64,000 nt of DNA from Streptomyces sp. NBC_01717 (GCF_036248255.1 NZ_CP109179.1:124001-188000), one strand, 5' to 3'. Numbered from the stretch's first letter, positions 18,194 through 27,555 are shown. Numbers and translations: made by a program. Notes: generated by a model from the letters alone, not told the origin.

Positions 18194-18731
18194 ACCAACC
18201 CCCAGAGAAGAAGCCGGGCCCCTTGCCCGTTGTCACACATAGCCCGCCCAAAGGGGCCGGAAAGTTCACTCGCCGGCACCGAGCGAACGACCGGCCCGGC
18301 GCGGGCCCTCTGCATACGCGCCTCGCACCCAGGGATCTCCCGCCCGCAATGCCCGCGCAGCAACCACTTCGGGGTGATGCCCCACACAGCAGCGTGGATC
18401 ATCCAGCCGCCCCACCGCGAGAAAATCCGCCGTCGCACACGTCCCGTGATCACACCAGCCCCCATGCGGACGCACCACACGCGCAGGCACCACCAGTACC
18501 CCGTTCGTCGGCCGTCTGTCGAAATTCACCATTCCCTGTCCTGTCCCAGATCCGACTCAGCCGGGCGGGCGGCAACACGCCCGGACCCTATGCACGTAAC
18601 TACGCACACTCAGGCCCCAGGGATCAGCACACTCGCAGCCGCCTGAAAACACTCCTGGGAACTTGAAGTTCCCTCTCTGATCCGGACAGGTTGATACTGG
18701 GGTAGATGGGTCCCGGGGCTGCAGGAAGAAC
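18194..18731. other. Intergenic region, promoter side of the cold-shock gene and left end of IS256
   Basis: About 540 bases. Most of it shows only opposite-strand shadow frames. The part next to 18193 should carry the promoter and leader of the cold-shock gene. From about 18670 the DNA (GGTTGATACTGGGGTAGATG) is probably the left end of the IS256 element whose transposase begins at 20021. No RNA gene is recognised. Confidence 0.4.
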
Positions 18732-18757
18732 GGGTCTGGCCCGTAGTCGGTGGTAAC
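18732..18757 (+). repeat. ISL3 left terminal inverted repeat
   Basis: A 26-bp repeat that pairs with 19956-19981 with a single mismatch (TAAC versus TGAC at the inner end). Confidence 0.85.
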
Positions 18758-18769
18758 GCCGGGTGTCCG

Positions 18770-19926
18770 TCAGGGCAGGAGGATGCGGTGGCGGAGGAGA
18801 TCGAATCCGGCGCGTCCGTGCATCTGCCGCATGATCCTTTTGGTGCGGGTGTTGACGCCCTCGGTGCGGCGTAGGGCAACGTGAGGCCGGCGTCCACGGC
18901 AAGCCGGTCGATTTCGAGGCCATTGGTGAAGCTGCGCAGGTAGGGCAGATCGGCGGCGCGGGCGGCTGCGATCCACGCGGTGAGTTTTCACGTCGTTGCC
19001 CTCGCTACGCCCGCATGCCCGGACCCCAGGCGTGTTCAGGGCCAGGTTGAGGCGGCGGGAGCAGTCGAGGAGGCCGATGCCTTGACCGAGGAGCTCGTGG
19101 ATCTTGTTCCAGCTTCGCGGGTGCTCTGTTCGCGTACTTCGCCGGGGCGGGGCGGGTTGATGGTGGCCCAGCAGGTGGCGTGCGCGCGGATCTCGAGCAG
19201 GGTTTTGTCGCAGAGATTTCGCCATAGGTGCCATCGGTCGCTGACCTGCACCGCGTCGGGCAGGGGGCGGCGGACGGCCTCGGCGTAGGTGGCCGAACCG
19301 TCCCGGCACACGACCTCGACGCCAGGATGTTCGCGCAGCCAGGACTCGAGGGTGGCCGTCTCGCGGTCGGGCAGGACTTCGACGCGTCTGCTGGTTTCGG
19401 CATCCGTGATGATCGTGGCGTAGCGGCGGCGCGGGGCGAAATCGTCCACGCCGATCACCCGTGGGACCGCCTGCTGCGGCAGCGGCAGGCGCCGCAGATG
19501 GCGCAGAGCGGTGCTGCGGGGAACGGGCACGCCATGAGACCAGCGAGGCGTGCGGCCGCCCGGCCGCATGACTCCCGTGCCTCCTGGGATATCTGCCGGG
19601 CAAGCCGCACCGTGCGGCGCTGATGGCGCTCCAGCAGTCCGGAAATCTGCTCGCGGAAGGTCTGTTTCCGGCAGTCCAGGGCTGGACAGACCAGCCGCCG
19701 TACCCGCAGGCGGGACTGGGCGGCCGTCGACCGGCACGTCCGTCACCGTCCGACGGTGATACCCGTGCACCCTCGCCGTCGGCGTACGGCTTGCCGGACA
19801 CGGCACCACCACATCCCGCGTGCGGGCCGTGACCACCACTGCGTCACCACCGTCCACCACGTCCTCGACGACGAGCACCGACAGCCCGGAAAGCACCGTT
19901 CCGACAAGGGAGTTGACATCCATCAC
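18770..19926 (-). pseudogene. ISL3-family transposase, frameshifted
   Basis: The start ATG lies near 19926. Frame one has VIGVDDFAPRRRYATIITD (first catalytic Asp) and QVSDRWHLWRNLCDKTLLE (second Asp). Another frame holds the C-terminal EGVNTRTKRIMRQMHGRAG with the catalytic Glu. Additional breaks occur near 19700 and 19000, where the zinc-finger/HTH segment should be. The element therefore cannot move itself, although its ends are well preserved. Confidence 0.82.
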
Positions 19927-20752
19927 GAGATCACGATCGCGGATAGCTACTCGACGTCACCACCGACTACGGGCCAGACCCAGAAGAACGGTGTAACTCC
20001 TGATCATGGAGGATGCACTGATGACCAGCAAGAACGCGCCTGACGTGGAGAGTTCGAAGGTGGTTGCCCGGCAGTCGGCGAGGGTGGTGGATGACCCTCT
20101 GAGCGAGGAGTTGGTCAGCCGCGTCCAAGCCGAAGGACTAGCTGGCCGGTGAGGGATGTCTCCTGCTGCAGCTGACGAAACGGCTGCTCGGATCGGCTCT
20201 GGAGGGCGAGGTTACCAATCACCTCGGCTATGACCGGCACGATCCGGCGGGCAAGAACGGCGGCAACTCGCGTAACGGATCCCGCTCCAAGACGGTGCTG
20301 ACCGAGGTGGGGCCGGTGGAGATTTCCGTGCCTCGCGACCGGGACGGATCCTTCGATCCGAAGATCGTCACGAAGCGGCAGCGGCGTCTGACCGGTATCG
20401 ACGAGATGGCCATCTCGCTCGCGCGAAGGGCCTGACCATAGGTGAGGTCCAGGCCCACCTGGCCGAAGTGTCTGGCACCGACGTCTCCCGCCAGACCATC
20501 TCGACCATCACCGACAAGGCCCTGGAGGGCATGGCCGAATGGCAATACCGCCCCCTCGACCCGGTCGTCTTCATCGATGCCATCCGCGTGAAATCACGGA
20601 TGGTGCCGTCGCCAACCGACCGATCTATGTCGCTCTGGCCGTCACCACAGAGGGTCGCCGGGAAATCCTCGGCCTGGGGGCCGGCGAAGGCGGCGAGGGT
20701 GCCAAGCACTGGCTCCACATCCTCACCGAGCTCAAGAACCGCGGCATCGGTG

Positions 20753-20790
20753 CAATGCCGCGTCGTTAAGCCAGCCCGACGGCCGTCAAG
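20753..20790 (+). repeat. IS4-type left terminal inverted repeat (38 bp)
   Basis: A perfect inverted match to 22544-22581. The adjoining 10-bp direct repeat GGCATCGGTG marks the insertion site. Confidence 0.92.
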
Positions 20791-20882
20791 ACGGATGTCC
20801 CCGCGTGTTGCGCGGACATGGGAACGGGACCTCGGGTAGAGCAGGGGATCGACCAAGATCTACCTGCTGTGAAGAGGTCCCG

Positions 20883-22568
20883 TTGCCCGACCAGTGTGCC
20901 ATCGCCACGCCCAAATCCCCTGGCCTCGGGCGCGAGTCCGTCTTCGATCCGGGGCACTTGGGTGAGCTGACCCGATACCTTCCCGTCGAGCTCGTCGACG
21001 AGGTCCTGGAGGAAACCCGTACGCTCCAGAGGCGCTTGCGACGGCTTCCCTCCCGGGTCGGGGTGTACTTCGTGCTCGCCCTGGCACTCTTCCCGTCGCT
21101 GGGCTATCTACGGGTCTGGGGCAAGCTGACGGCCGGGTTCCGGAAGGGTGGTCCGCATCGGCCCAGCGAGAAGGCCCTTCGTGATCTGCGCCGCCGACTG
21201 GGGCCGGCGCCGCTCAAAACCCTGTTCGAGATGGTTGCTGGCCCGATCGCGCAGCCCACGACCGCGGGGGTCCGCTACCGCTCCTGGCGGACCGTCGCCT
21301 TCGACGGGTGCAGCGCGGTCAAGGTCCCCGATCACGAGCGGAACCGGGCCTGGCTCGGGAAGGTCCGGACGCGCCTGGGGTGGGCTGGTTACCCCACGCT
21401 TCGGCTGATGGCACTGTGCGAGACCGGGACGCGTGGCCTGATCGGTGCGGTGTTCGGCCCAATCAGCCAGTACGAGACCACCTACGCCCGGCAACTGCTG
21501 CCTCTGCTGAACAAGACCATGCTCCTGCTGGCCGACCGAGGATTTGACGCCGACGGCTTCCTTACGGAAACCGCCGAAACCGGCGCCCAGTTCGTCATCC
21601 GCGTGACGGCCCGCCGTCGTCCGGCCGTCCTCGCCGTTCTCCCCGACGGCTCCTACCTGACCCGGCTCGGCAACCTGAAGATCCGCATCATCGACGCGGA
21701 GATCACAATGACCACCAGCAGCGGCGAACGGGTCCATGACCGATACCGGATCGCCACCACTCTCCTGGACCACCACCGCGACCCCGCGAAGACACTGGTC
21801 CGCCTCTATCACGAGCGCTGGGAAGTCGAGTCCGCCTTCTACTCCCTGCGCCACACCATGCTGGACGGGACCGTGCTGAGGTCCTCGGACCCATCCGGCC
21901 TGCACCAGGAGATGTGGGCCCAGCTGACCGTCTACCAAGTCCTACGGATCGCTATGGTCGACGCCGTGGAGTCACAGCCCGGGACCGATCCGGACCGCGC
22001 CAGCTTCACCATCGCGTTGGAGACCGCCCGCGAGCAGATCATCCTCACCGGCGCGCGAGCGGGAGACCTCCGCAGAGCATCTCTCCCCGTGCTGATCGGC
22101 GCCATCGGCACTGCTGTTCTGGGTGGCCTCCGTCCCTCACGCCGCCCCCGCACAAGCGCCCGAGCGGTCAAGGCCGCCCGTTCCCGCTACCCCACCCAGC
22201 CGACCGAGCCCCGCCCCCGCAGGAGCCGCAACATCACCGGACTGACCGTTCTACTCCGTCCCGCACCAAACACCCCACCGCCGCCCTCACCCGACGATCC
22301 ACTGGACAGGCGCAAGGCCGTCCGCGGGTTCAGGCCGACCGGAGCGGGCCATCGAAACCGCGTCTTCCATCTCCTGTCCACCGACCCCGAGCGGACCTGG
22401 CGCCCCCTGGAGGTCGCCACCATCCTGAAGATCGAAAACGCTCGGAGCTTCGCGACACAGATGAGCCAGTGGGCAGCCGAAGGACTCCTCCACAAGGTCG
22501 GATACGGGACCTACACCCTCGCGGAAGCCTGGAAAACAACCACCTTGACGGCCGTCGGGCTGGCTTAA
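20883..22568 (+). CDS. IS4-family DDE transposase
   Basis: About 561 residues from TTG 20883, just after GAGG at 20873; the frame is open from 20805 but lacks a better site. Catalytic residues: Asp in TVAFDGCSAVKV, Asp in LLADRGFDADGF, and the Y-(2)-R-(3)-E signature YHERWEVESAFYSLR. The insert domain between the second Asp and Glu is beta-rich (FVIRVTARRRPAVLAVL). A C-terminal extension of about 100 residues includes LEVATILKIENARSFATQMS, which looks like a small winged helix. The stop lies inside the right inverted repeat. Confidence 0.9.
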   Translation: MPDQCAIATPKSPGLGRESVFDPGHLGELTRYLPVELVDEVLEETRTLQRRLRRLPSRVGVYFVLALALFPSLGYLRVWGKLTAGFRKGGPHRPSEKALRDLRRRLGPAPLKTLFEMVAGPIAQPTTAGVRYRSWRTVAFDGCSAVKVPDHERNRAWLGKVRTRLGWAGYPTLRLMALCETGTRGLIGAVFGPISQYETTYARQLLPLLNKTMLLLADRGFDADGFLTETAETGAQFVIRVTARRRPAVLAVLPDGSYLTRLGNLKIRIIDAEITMTTSSGERVHDRYRIATTLLDHHRDPAKTLVRLYHERWEVESAFYSLRHTMLDGTVLRSSDPSGLHQEMWAQLTVYQVLRIAMVDAVESQPGTDPDRASFTIALETAREQIILTGARAGDLRRASLPVLIGAIGTAVLGGLRPSRRPRTSARAVKAARSRYPTQPTEPRPRRSRNITGLTVLLRPAPNTPPPPSPDDPLDRRKAVRGFRPTGAGHRNRVFHLLSTDPERTWRPLEVATILKIENARSFATQMSQWAAEGLLHKVGYGTYTLAEAWKTTTLTAVGLA

Positions 22569-22837
22569 CGACGCGGCATTGGGCATCGGTGACGTCCTCA
22601 TGCTCGTCTGCGACGGACTGAAGGACCTTCCCGACGCCGTTGGGACCGTCTGGCCCGCCACGATCGTCCAGACCTGCGTCGTGCATCTCCTGCGGAACTC
22701 CTTCCGCTATGCCGCCGGCCAGGGCTGGGACCAAATCGCGAAAGTCCTCAAGCCCATGTACACGGCGCCGACCGAAGCGGCCGCACTGGACCGGTTCGCC
22801 GAGTTCGCCAGGCGGCCACTCCCGCTTCTTTGATCCC

Positions 22838-22945
22838 AGCTGCAGGCCCTCGCTCCGAGCCCGGTCCACCAGCATCGCGAGCAACTGCTCGCCCGACGTG
22901 GCCGCACCCACCGATCAGCCAGAGACTCATACTCGGTCGTCATCT
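22838..22945 (-). pseudogene. IS256-family transposase N-terminal fragment, opposite orientation
   Basis: The minus strand starts MTTEYESLADRW and, after a frame change, continues TSGEQLLAMLVDRARSEGLQ. This resembles the N-terminus of another IS256 transposase. It ends at about 22838 and abuts the broken 3' end of the plus-strand IS256 gene, so two IS256 copies seem to have recombined head to head here. Confidence 0.5.
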
Positions 22946-23201
22946 CACTCACTTGGTCTCCGTGATCTACAGATCCGCCGTTGATCGGACACTCCCATCC
23001 GGGTGCGGTGCGGACACGACTGAACCGGAAACGTTGCTTTCTCGTTTCTCTCGACAAAGCCGGCTAGCAGTCACGACCTTGAGGGGTGCGCAGATGGGTT
23101 ACGCGCAGAGAGCGATGTTTCATGGCGTGCGCGCCGACAGAGCAGGTATTCATGCCCCCGCACTCGTCAGGCCGATCGCTCCGCTTCCAGAAGGCTGACC
23201 C

Positions 23202-23816
23202 ATGTCCAGCGGAAACCGGATGCTTGTCCCTTCGTTCCTAGCCGGGCTGAACTCACGGGTTCCCTGTGCCGAACAGCCATACCTCTTCCATCCGCCCGAC
23301 GACGGTTACAGCGACCTGGGCCCTCGTGGACGGCAACGGAACGACGAGGCGATCGCCTTGTGCCACAGATGCGAGGCGATGTCTGCTTGTCGCCAATGGG
23401 CCAGGGATCAAGGCGAGTTCGGTATATGGGGAGCCGAGACGGACGCGCAGCGGGACGCCGCAGAGCATCCGTCGAAGGTCCACGGCAGTCAAGTGGGGAA
23501 CCGATCGGCCGCGCCAGCGAACAAGACTGCGCGGACGGACCAGCACGCGAAGCGGCAGCGGCCGGATTCCGCTCCGGCCACTGCCCCAGCCCCGCTGTGG
23601 CCGCCACGTCTCAACCCGACGGAGCGATCGGTATTGCTCGCTTTGTACAAGGGCATCGATGCCGACGATCTTCAGGCAGAGTTGGCGCGCAGCCGGATGG
23701 CCGTGATGCGGGCCGTCGCCGGATTGCAGCGGAAGCTGGGAACCGACATGGCTGGCCTAGTGGACGTCGCGCGCGAGGCAGGGCTCCTTCAGGTTCCGCG
23801 CAGGCCGGCGGCCTGA
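23202..23816 (+). CDS. WhiB-like (Wbl) regulator with an extra C-terminal HTH-like domain
   Basis: 204 residues; ATG 23202 follows AGAAGG. The four cluster cysteines are C22, C54, C57 and C63 (VPCAEQP, then ALCHRCEAMSACRQWA), followed by the turn FGIWGAE at 73-79. These are the hallmarks of the WhiB [4Fe-4S] domain, which binds the sigma-70 region 4 of HrdB-type sigma factors. Residues 82-130 are a basic linker. Residues 132-197 (LNPTERSVLLALYKGIDADD onward) resemble a LuxR/sigma-4-like helix-turn-helix. Most Wbl proteins are 80-130 residues, so the extra domain is unusual. A terminator-like hairpin follows. Confidence 0.85.
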   Translation: MSSGNRMLVPSFLAGLNSRVPCAEQPYLFHPPDDGYSDLGPRGRQRNDEAIALCHRCEAMSACRQWARDQGEFGIWGAETDAQRDAAEHPSKVHGSQVGNRSAAPANKTARTDQHAKRQRPDSAPATAPAPLWPPRLNPTERSVLLALYKGIDADDLQAELARSRMAVMRAVAGLQRKLGTDMAGLVDVAREAGLLQVPRRPAA

Positions 23817-23827
23817 GTCACCAGACC

Positions 23828-23844
23828 GGGCGGTCGGGCCGCCC
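23828..23844 (+). terminator. Hairpin after the wbl gene
   Basis: GGGCGG TCGGG CCGCCC forms a six-pair GC stem 12 bases after the stop, without a T run. Such terminators are common in GC-rich actinobacteria. Confidence 0.5.
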
Positions 23845-23989
23845 GCTGCTGTGCAGTCCCCTGGGCATCGGCCTGAGTTCGGAGGGGCGGGTGAGCGCCT
23901 CTCGCTCGCTCCCCCGGCTGAGCGGGGCTACACGCTGCCTGGGCTTCTCCCTGCGTGGCGATGTCGGCGTACACACGTGAACGCGCGGC

Positions 23990-24369
23990 TCAGGCAAGTT
24001 GGTGAGATGGTCGAGCCACTCTTGCAGCGGTGAGGCATCGCGGGAATCGAGTATGGCGCCGAACTCGCAGACCAGTTCGTGGGTGCGGTGAAGTTTCGGG
24101 CAGTGTCCGTGCAGGCACCGCAGATGTTCCGCCGTCTACGGGCCGTGCCGTACCGGGTTGCTGATGATCCAGCGTGCAGCTTCGCGTGGAGAGCGCGGCT
24201 GCTCGCGGGGCTCGTCCAGCGGCAGGCAGCGTCGAAGTGGCGCAAGGGACATATTCACGCACTGGTAGTGGCAGGTAGCCCTTGCCGAGGAGTTCCTCAC
24301 GGAGGATTTTGGCGATACATTCGCCCTTGTCCCAGCGTTGCTGCAGGTAGTCGAGGTACGGATCCAAGC
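23990..24369 (-). pseudogene. ISL3-family transposase C-terminal relic
   Basis: Minus-strand frames contain YLDYLQQRWDKGECIAKIL and EELLGKGYLPLPVREYV, then in other frames LPLDEPREQPRSPREAARWI. This is the C-terminal helical region of the longer ISL3 transposases. At least two frameshifts occur. The 5' part is missing, cut at about 24370 by an IS605 end. Confidence 0.6.
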
Positions 24370-24515
24370 GTGATCCGTCAGTACATCGAGGGCCAGATGC
24401 AGCCTGTCTGGCATCAGGCCGAGACGCAGAGATCCACGGCGCTTCGCTCCTCCGCACCAAGGATGCGTTTCCCTCCCCGGCTGAAGCCGGGGATACCCAC
24501 GCAAGACAGCGGATG
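24370..24515 (+). mobile_element. IS200/IS605 relic: last codons of tnpA and the tnpA-side end
   Basis: The segment contains IRQYIEGQMQPV, the catalytic-Tyr region of TnpA, followed by the subterminal hairpin CCCCGGCTGAAGCCGGGG and the end GATACCCACGCAAGA. It diverges from the three full copies (GACAGCGG in place of GAACAGAG near the tip), so it comes from an older or different member. The remainder of that element is gone. Confidence 0.7.
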
Positions 24516-25274
24516 GACAGAGCCTACAACCTGGCCGTAGTCGGCTAAGTTTCGTCGGTAGACGTCGACCGCCTTCTGATGCTCCCCGGACTTGTTGCTC
24601 GCTCCCCGGCCGGCGGTGCCGTCGCGGCCGGCTCGACGCCCGTTGATGGAAGGCACGGTGATGTGCCGGACCGTGGCGAGGACCGCGCGGCCGGAATGCT
24701 TGCCCTCGTACAGAGAGGCGTCGGCCGCCCGCTGGAGCTGCGACAGGTCGGTGGTGCCGAGCACGTCGGCGGAGGCGGCGCCGACCGACGCGGCGACGTC
24801 AACGGCCTGGCCGTTGTCGAGAATGACTGGCTTGCTGAGCATCCGAACGAGATGCGCCAGGCGGAGCTCTCGACGACCGGGACCGATCCGCAGCGTCACG
24901 GCGAACTCGTCGCCTCCGAGCCTGCCCACGGCAGCGCGGTTGCCCGCCCAGGCGGTGAGCCGCTGCGCGGTGGCGGCCAGTACGGCGTCCCCGGTGGCGT
25001 GGCCGCGACTGTCGTTGATCTCCTTGAAGTGGTCCAGGTCGCAGATGACCACCAGGGCGCTGTCGCTGTCGCTGTAGCGGGTGAGGATTTGCCGGGCCTT
25101 GGCGGTGTAGCCGTCGCGTCCGAGCAGTCCCGTCAAGGGATCACGGCGAGCGGCGGCCAGACGGCGGTGCAGTGTAACGGCGTGCACGGTCCAGCCGGTC
25201 AAAGGGACCGCGAGTGTGGCAATGAGCAGAGCAGGGTGTCTGGTTCGGGCGCGCAGGTGCAGGGCGGAGTCCAT
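24414..25274 (-). CDS. GGDEF-domain protein (diguanylate-cyclase type) with an IS-derived C-terminus
   Basis: 286 residues; ATG 25274 follows GAGAGGAGA. One membrane segment (about 15-35) is followed by a GGDEF domain: DPLTGLLGRDGY, VICDLDHFKEINDSRGH (metal Asp) and the intact signature GRLGGDEFAV at 118-126. An RxxD inhibitory site is not seen before GGDEF. It could make cyclic di-GMP. From about residue 253 the protein is encoded by IS605 end DNA (LSCVGIPGFSRGGKRIL), so the native C-terminus was replaced by the insertion. Confidence 0.8.
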   Translation of the reverse strand: MDSALHLRARTRHPALLIATLAVPLTGWTVHAVTLHRRLAAARRDPLTGLLGRDGYTAKARQILTRYSDSDSALVVICDLDHFKEINDSRGHATGDAVLAATAQRLTAWAGNRAAVGRLGGDEFAVTLRIGPGRRELRLAHLVRMLSKPVILDNGQAVDVAASVGAASADVLGTTDLSQLQRAADASLYEGKHSGRAVLATVRHITVPSINGRRAGRDGTAGRGASNKSGEHQKAVDVYRRNLADYGQVVGSVHPLSCVGIPGFSRGGKRILGAEERSAVDLCVSA

Positions 25275-25361
25275 GCTGGGATCTCCTCTCGTCGCGGTTG
25301 GGATGGGTGGCCCCGGGGACGGCCGAGTGGTTCTCCGGCCTCTGACGACCGCTCGGGGGAT

Positions 25362-25646
25362 TCAGATCAGGCTGTTGGGGTTGTCCCACTCCTTCGCGGT
25401 GGCGTTTTGCCAGTCAAGGACCCAGTCGGGACGCAGGCCGCGTACGGCCCATCCGTCGCCCGGAGCATCCGGTACCGTTGAGCTGGCGGCCATGTGCTGC
25501 GCGGCTCGGTCGTAGGCGGCGCGCGCGGCGGTCAGGGCATCTCTGGTCCCAGTAGCCGGTCCGGTGAAGGCGTGCAGGCCATGCCGGGACTGGTTGGTGC
25601 AGTGGTACATCGGGACGTCGACCTCGTAGTAGGAGAGTTGAGTCAT
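25362..25646 (-). CDS. Hypothetical protein, 94 residues
   Basis: ATG 25646 follows AGAAGGTGG. The product begins TQLSYYEVDVPMYHCTNQS and is rich in Ala in the middle, ending DWQNATAKEWDNPNSLI. It lies upstream of the GGDEF gene in the same direction, 87 bp apart, so the two may be co-transcribed. No family recognised. Confidence 0.5.
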   Translation of the reverse strand: MTQLSYYEVDVPMYHCTNQSRHGLHAFTGPATGTRDALTAARAAYDRAAQHMAASSTVPDAPGDGWAVRGLRPDWVLDWQNATAKEWDNPNSLI

Positions 25647-25655
25647 GACGTCCAC

Positions 25656-26266
25656 CTTCTTTCGGTGTTAACGGTGGTGAGGGGCCATCACGACCGTCGC
25701 GGCCCCCAGGGGTGCGAGGCCGGAGCGGCACGGATCGTCCGTAATGCGCAACACAGGACTAGCGTCGGCTACGGGCGCTGGCGGGCCATGTAGGTGTGAC
25801 CCATGGCCTCCGCGACGTAGCGGGCATCAGGCACCCGGCGCGGTGGTGGTGGGTGGTCAGCGTGCGCGGTGCCCGGTCGGCCTGGCTGGTCCTTGGCAGC
25901 AGAGGCGGCCGAGGGCCAGGCAGAGCGAAGGGTCAGGCAGCGCGGTCGGCTGGGCGCAGCCCCGGCCGATTATTTCTATGCGTTCGACGAGAGGCTTGGT
26001 GAGGTGAATGGAGGGGTGTACATGAACTGAAGATGGCTTGACATCGTCGTTAACTTCAACGAAAGAAGGCGGGTGCGGGTTCAGTCCGCGTCGGGCGATG
26101 GGGCAGGCTGCGGTCCAGGGAGACCCCCGATCATCCCTGGAGGGCGAGGAATCCACCCCTTCAGGCTCCGTTGGGAGCGATCGGGTCGTTCGTCGGTCGA
26201 GGGAGGGCCGGGGGTATCGCCGGAGTCGCGGGCCGATCGTGGGGTGCCGGCGCTGACCGCGCTGGT
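25656..26266. other. Intergenic region without a supported gene
   Basis: About 600 bases. Long frames exist on both strands but show no recognisable domain or ribosome site. The 25980-26075 part is AT-richer (for example ATTATTTCTATGCG and GTCGTTAACTTCAACG) and may hold promoters. Confidence 0.4.
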
Positions 26267-26700
26267 GGTTCGGGCTCATTCCCGAAGGGACGCTGGCGGT
26301 CCGTATTCGTGAGGCGCTGGGGCTGTTGTTCGAGGACGGGTCCTTCGCTGTGGCGTTCTGCAGGCGGGACGGACTGCGGTCTCGCCCGGGGCGTTGGCCC
26401 TGGTGTCGGTGCTGCAATACGCCGAGGGGCTCACCGGCCGGCAGCCCACTGACCAGGTGCGCGCGAATCGACTGGAAGTTCCTCCTCGGCTTGGAACTGG
26501 CGAATCAGGGTTCGACTTCTCCGTCCTGAGTGACTTCCACGCCCGGCTGATCGAGCACGGGCCGAAGAGCACGTCCTGGACCTGGTTCTGGCCAGGTGCT
26601 CCGAACTCAGGCTGCTGCGTGCAGGCGGTCAGCAGCGCACCGACTCCCCCCACGCGCGCTTCGTCGCCGCGATGGTCAGTCCAACTCACGGTCGGCACCA
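26267..26700 (+). pseudogene. IS1182-family transposase N-terminal relic
   Basis: Frames spell FPKGTLAVRIREALGLLFED, SVLQYAEGLTGRQPTDQVR and FSVLSDFHARLIEHG, the N-terminal dimerisation/DNA-binding part of IS1182 transposases. Several frameshifts occur between 26380 and 26560. It breaks off near 26700. It is a different copy from the one at 2102. Confidence 0.7.
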
Positions 26701-26862
26701 TCAGCTTGACGGATGCTCAGTGAACCATTGCAAGTCTAAACACGTAGGTGCAGTTACCGGACCAGCAGGCGCACAGCCATCCGCTGCCGAACTCTCCGCA
26801 CCAGGGCAGGCGCACCAAGTCGCCGCCCCATCGCCTTGGTACCGCCCCTAGAGGAGGGCCTC

Positions 26863-27390
26863 GTGTCGCTGCTAAGCGCACCCCTCACTTGGTCGCAGTC
26901 CCCACCGAAAGCCCTGCATAAGCGCGTGCAATTGATCAATACAGCGATCGATACGCGCCAGTACATGCTCGCGGCAAGACAGGCCGATCGGCTCGTCTGG
27001 CGCATCACAGCTGAGCATGACATCAATCCCGAGTACGTACTGTGCCTACGACAACTAGGTGCCTACGCTCGCTTCCTGGACGGCCACTACGGGTGCGCGG
27101 CGCGTGACAGCCTCGAAGTTGCCCGTGCCTGGGCGCTCAAAGGCGACTACACGCAGGCCACCGACGATCTAGTCCGTGCTGCGTCGGCCTGGCTCCACAT
27201 GCCGGACTCCGAAGACACCAGGCAGCTTGGCTATGTCCTACTTGCAGCGTGGGATCGGACGCCCTCGCCCACCCGGGCCCCTGGACTCATGCGCCGTCGC
27301 TACAGAGCACAGATCGAACACCGCATATCCGCCCTTACTCACCGGCTTCAGCAGCTTCCGCGGAGGGGTTGTGAGCTGGTGTCGATTTAG
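26863..27390 (+). CDS. Hypothetical helical protein, about 175 residues
   Basis: GTG 26863 lies five bases after GAGGAGG. The protein is rich in helices with paired Tyr/Leu/Ala spacing (LINTAIDTRQYMLAARQAD, YVLCLRQLGAYARFLDGHY, ARDSLEVARAWALKGDYTQA), resembling a TPR-like fold. I do not recognise the family. It is the only intact-looking gene in this IS-rich stretch. Confidence 0.6.
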   Translation: MSLLSAPLTWSQSPPKALHKRVQLINTAIDTRQYMLAARQADRLVWRITAEHDINPEYVLCLRQLGAYARFLDGHYGCAARDSLEVARAWALKGDYTQATDDLVRAASAWLHMPDSEDTRQLGYVLLAAWDRTPSPTRAPGLMRRRYRAQIEHRISALTHRLQQLPRRGCELVSI

Positions 27391-27469
27391 TGAGTGGAGC
27401 GAGAAGCCTCGCCTCAGCCGATCTTGGAACATGAAGATCGAACAGGGTTCCTGGTCGGGTGATCTTCCG

Positions 27470-27555
27470 GCTGAAGTTCCCTACCCTCCGAATAGCGCAT
27501 GCCAACGGCATACCGCAAGCATCACAAGCCGTCACCACCCGACGACAACCCAAAA
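27470..27555 (-). mobile_element. IS630 terminal fragment
   Basis: The minus strand here closely matches the first 80 bases of the IS630 element at 15184 (GGGTTGTCGTCGGGT through GCGGTATGCCGTTGG). Only the end and the first few transposase codons remain. Confidence 0.6.

Larger units (their letters stand above)
18732..19981. mobile_element. ISL3-family element, complete ends, 1,250 bp
   Basis: Terminal inverted repeats of 26 bp start GGGTCTGGCCCGTAGTCGG (18732-18757 and complement 19956-19981), with one mismatch. The flanks GGAAGAAC (18724-18731) and AGAAGAAC (19982-19989) are an 8-bp target duplication with one difference, the size expected for ISL3. It is inserted just upstream of the IS256 transposase start. 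Confidence 0.88.
20753..22581. mobile_element. IS4-type element, complete, 1,829 bp
   Basis: Perfect 38-bp terminal inverted repeats begin CAATGCCGCGTCGTTAAGCC (20753-20790 and complement 22544-22581). The target GGCATCGGTG is present on both sides (20743-20752, 22582-22591) as a perfect 10-bp duplication. It is inserted into the IS256 transposase gene. Repeats, duplication and open transposase are all intact, so this is a recent and probably still mobile insertion. Confidence 0.93.
20021..22833 (+). pseudogene. IS256-family (mutator) transposase, split and frameshifted
   Basis: ATG 20021 follows GGAGGA. Left part: LTKRLLGSALEGEVTNHLGY, ISVPRDRDGSFDPKIV, ISTITDKALEGMAEWQYRPL and the first catalytic Asp region VVFIDAIRVK, up to 20752. 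Right part from 22592: VLMLVCDGLKDLPDAV (second Asp) and TIVQTCVVHLLRNSFRY, ending near 22820. Frameshifts are seen near 20140, 20425 and 20592. The C-terminus with the catalytic Glu is lost at about 22820, where an oppositely oriented IS256 fragment begins. An ISL3 element interrupts its upstream end and an IS4-type element its middle. Confidence 0.85.

Noticed and set aside
18088..18480. 130-residue minus-strand frame upstream of the cold-shock gene
   Set aside because: No ribosome site and a Trp/Gly/Arg-rich composition; it overlaps the leader and the start of the cold-shock gene in another frame.
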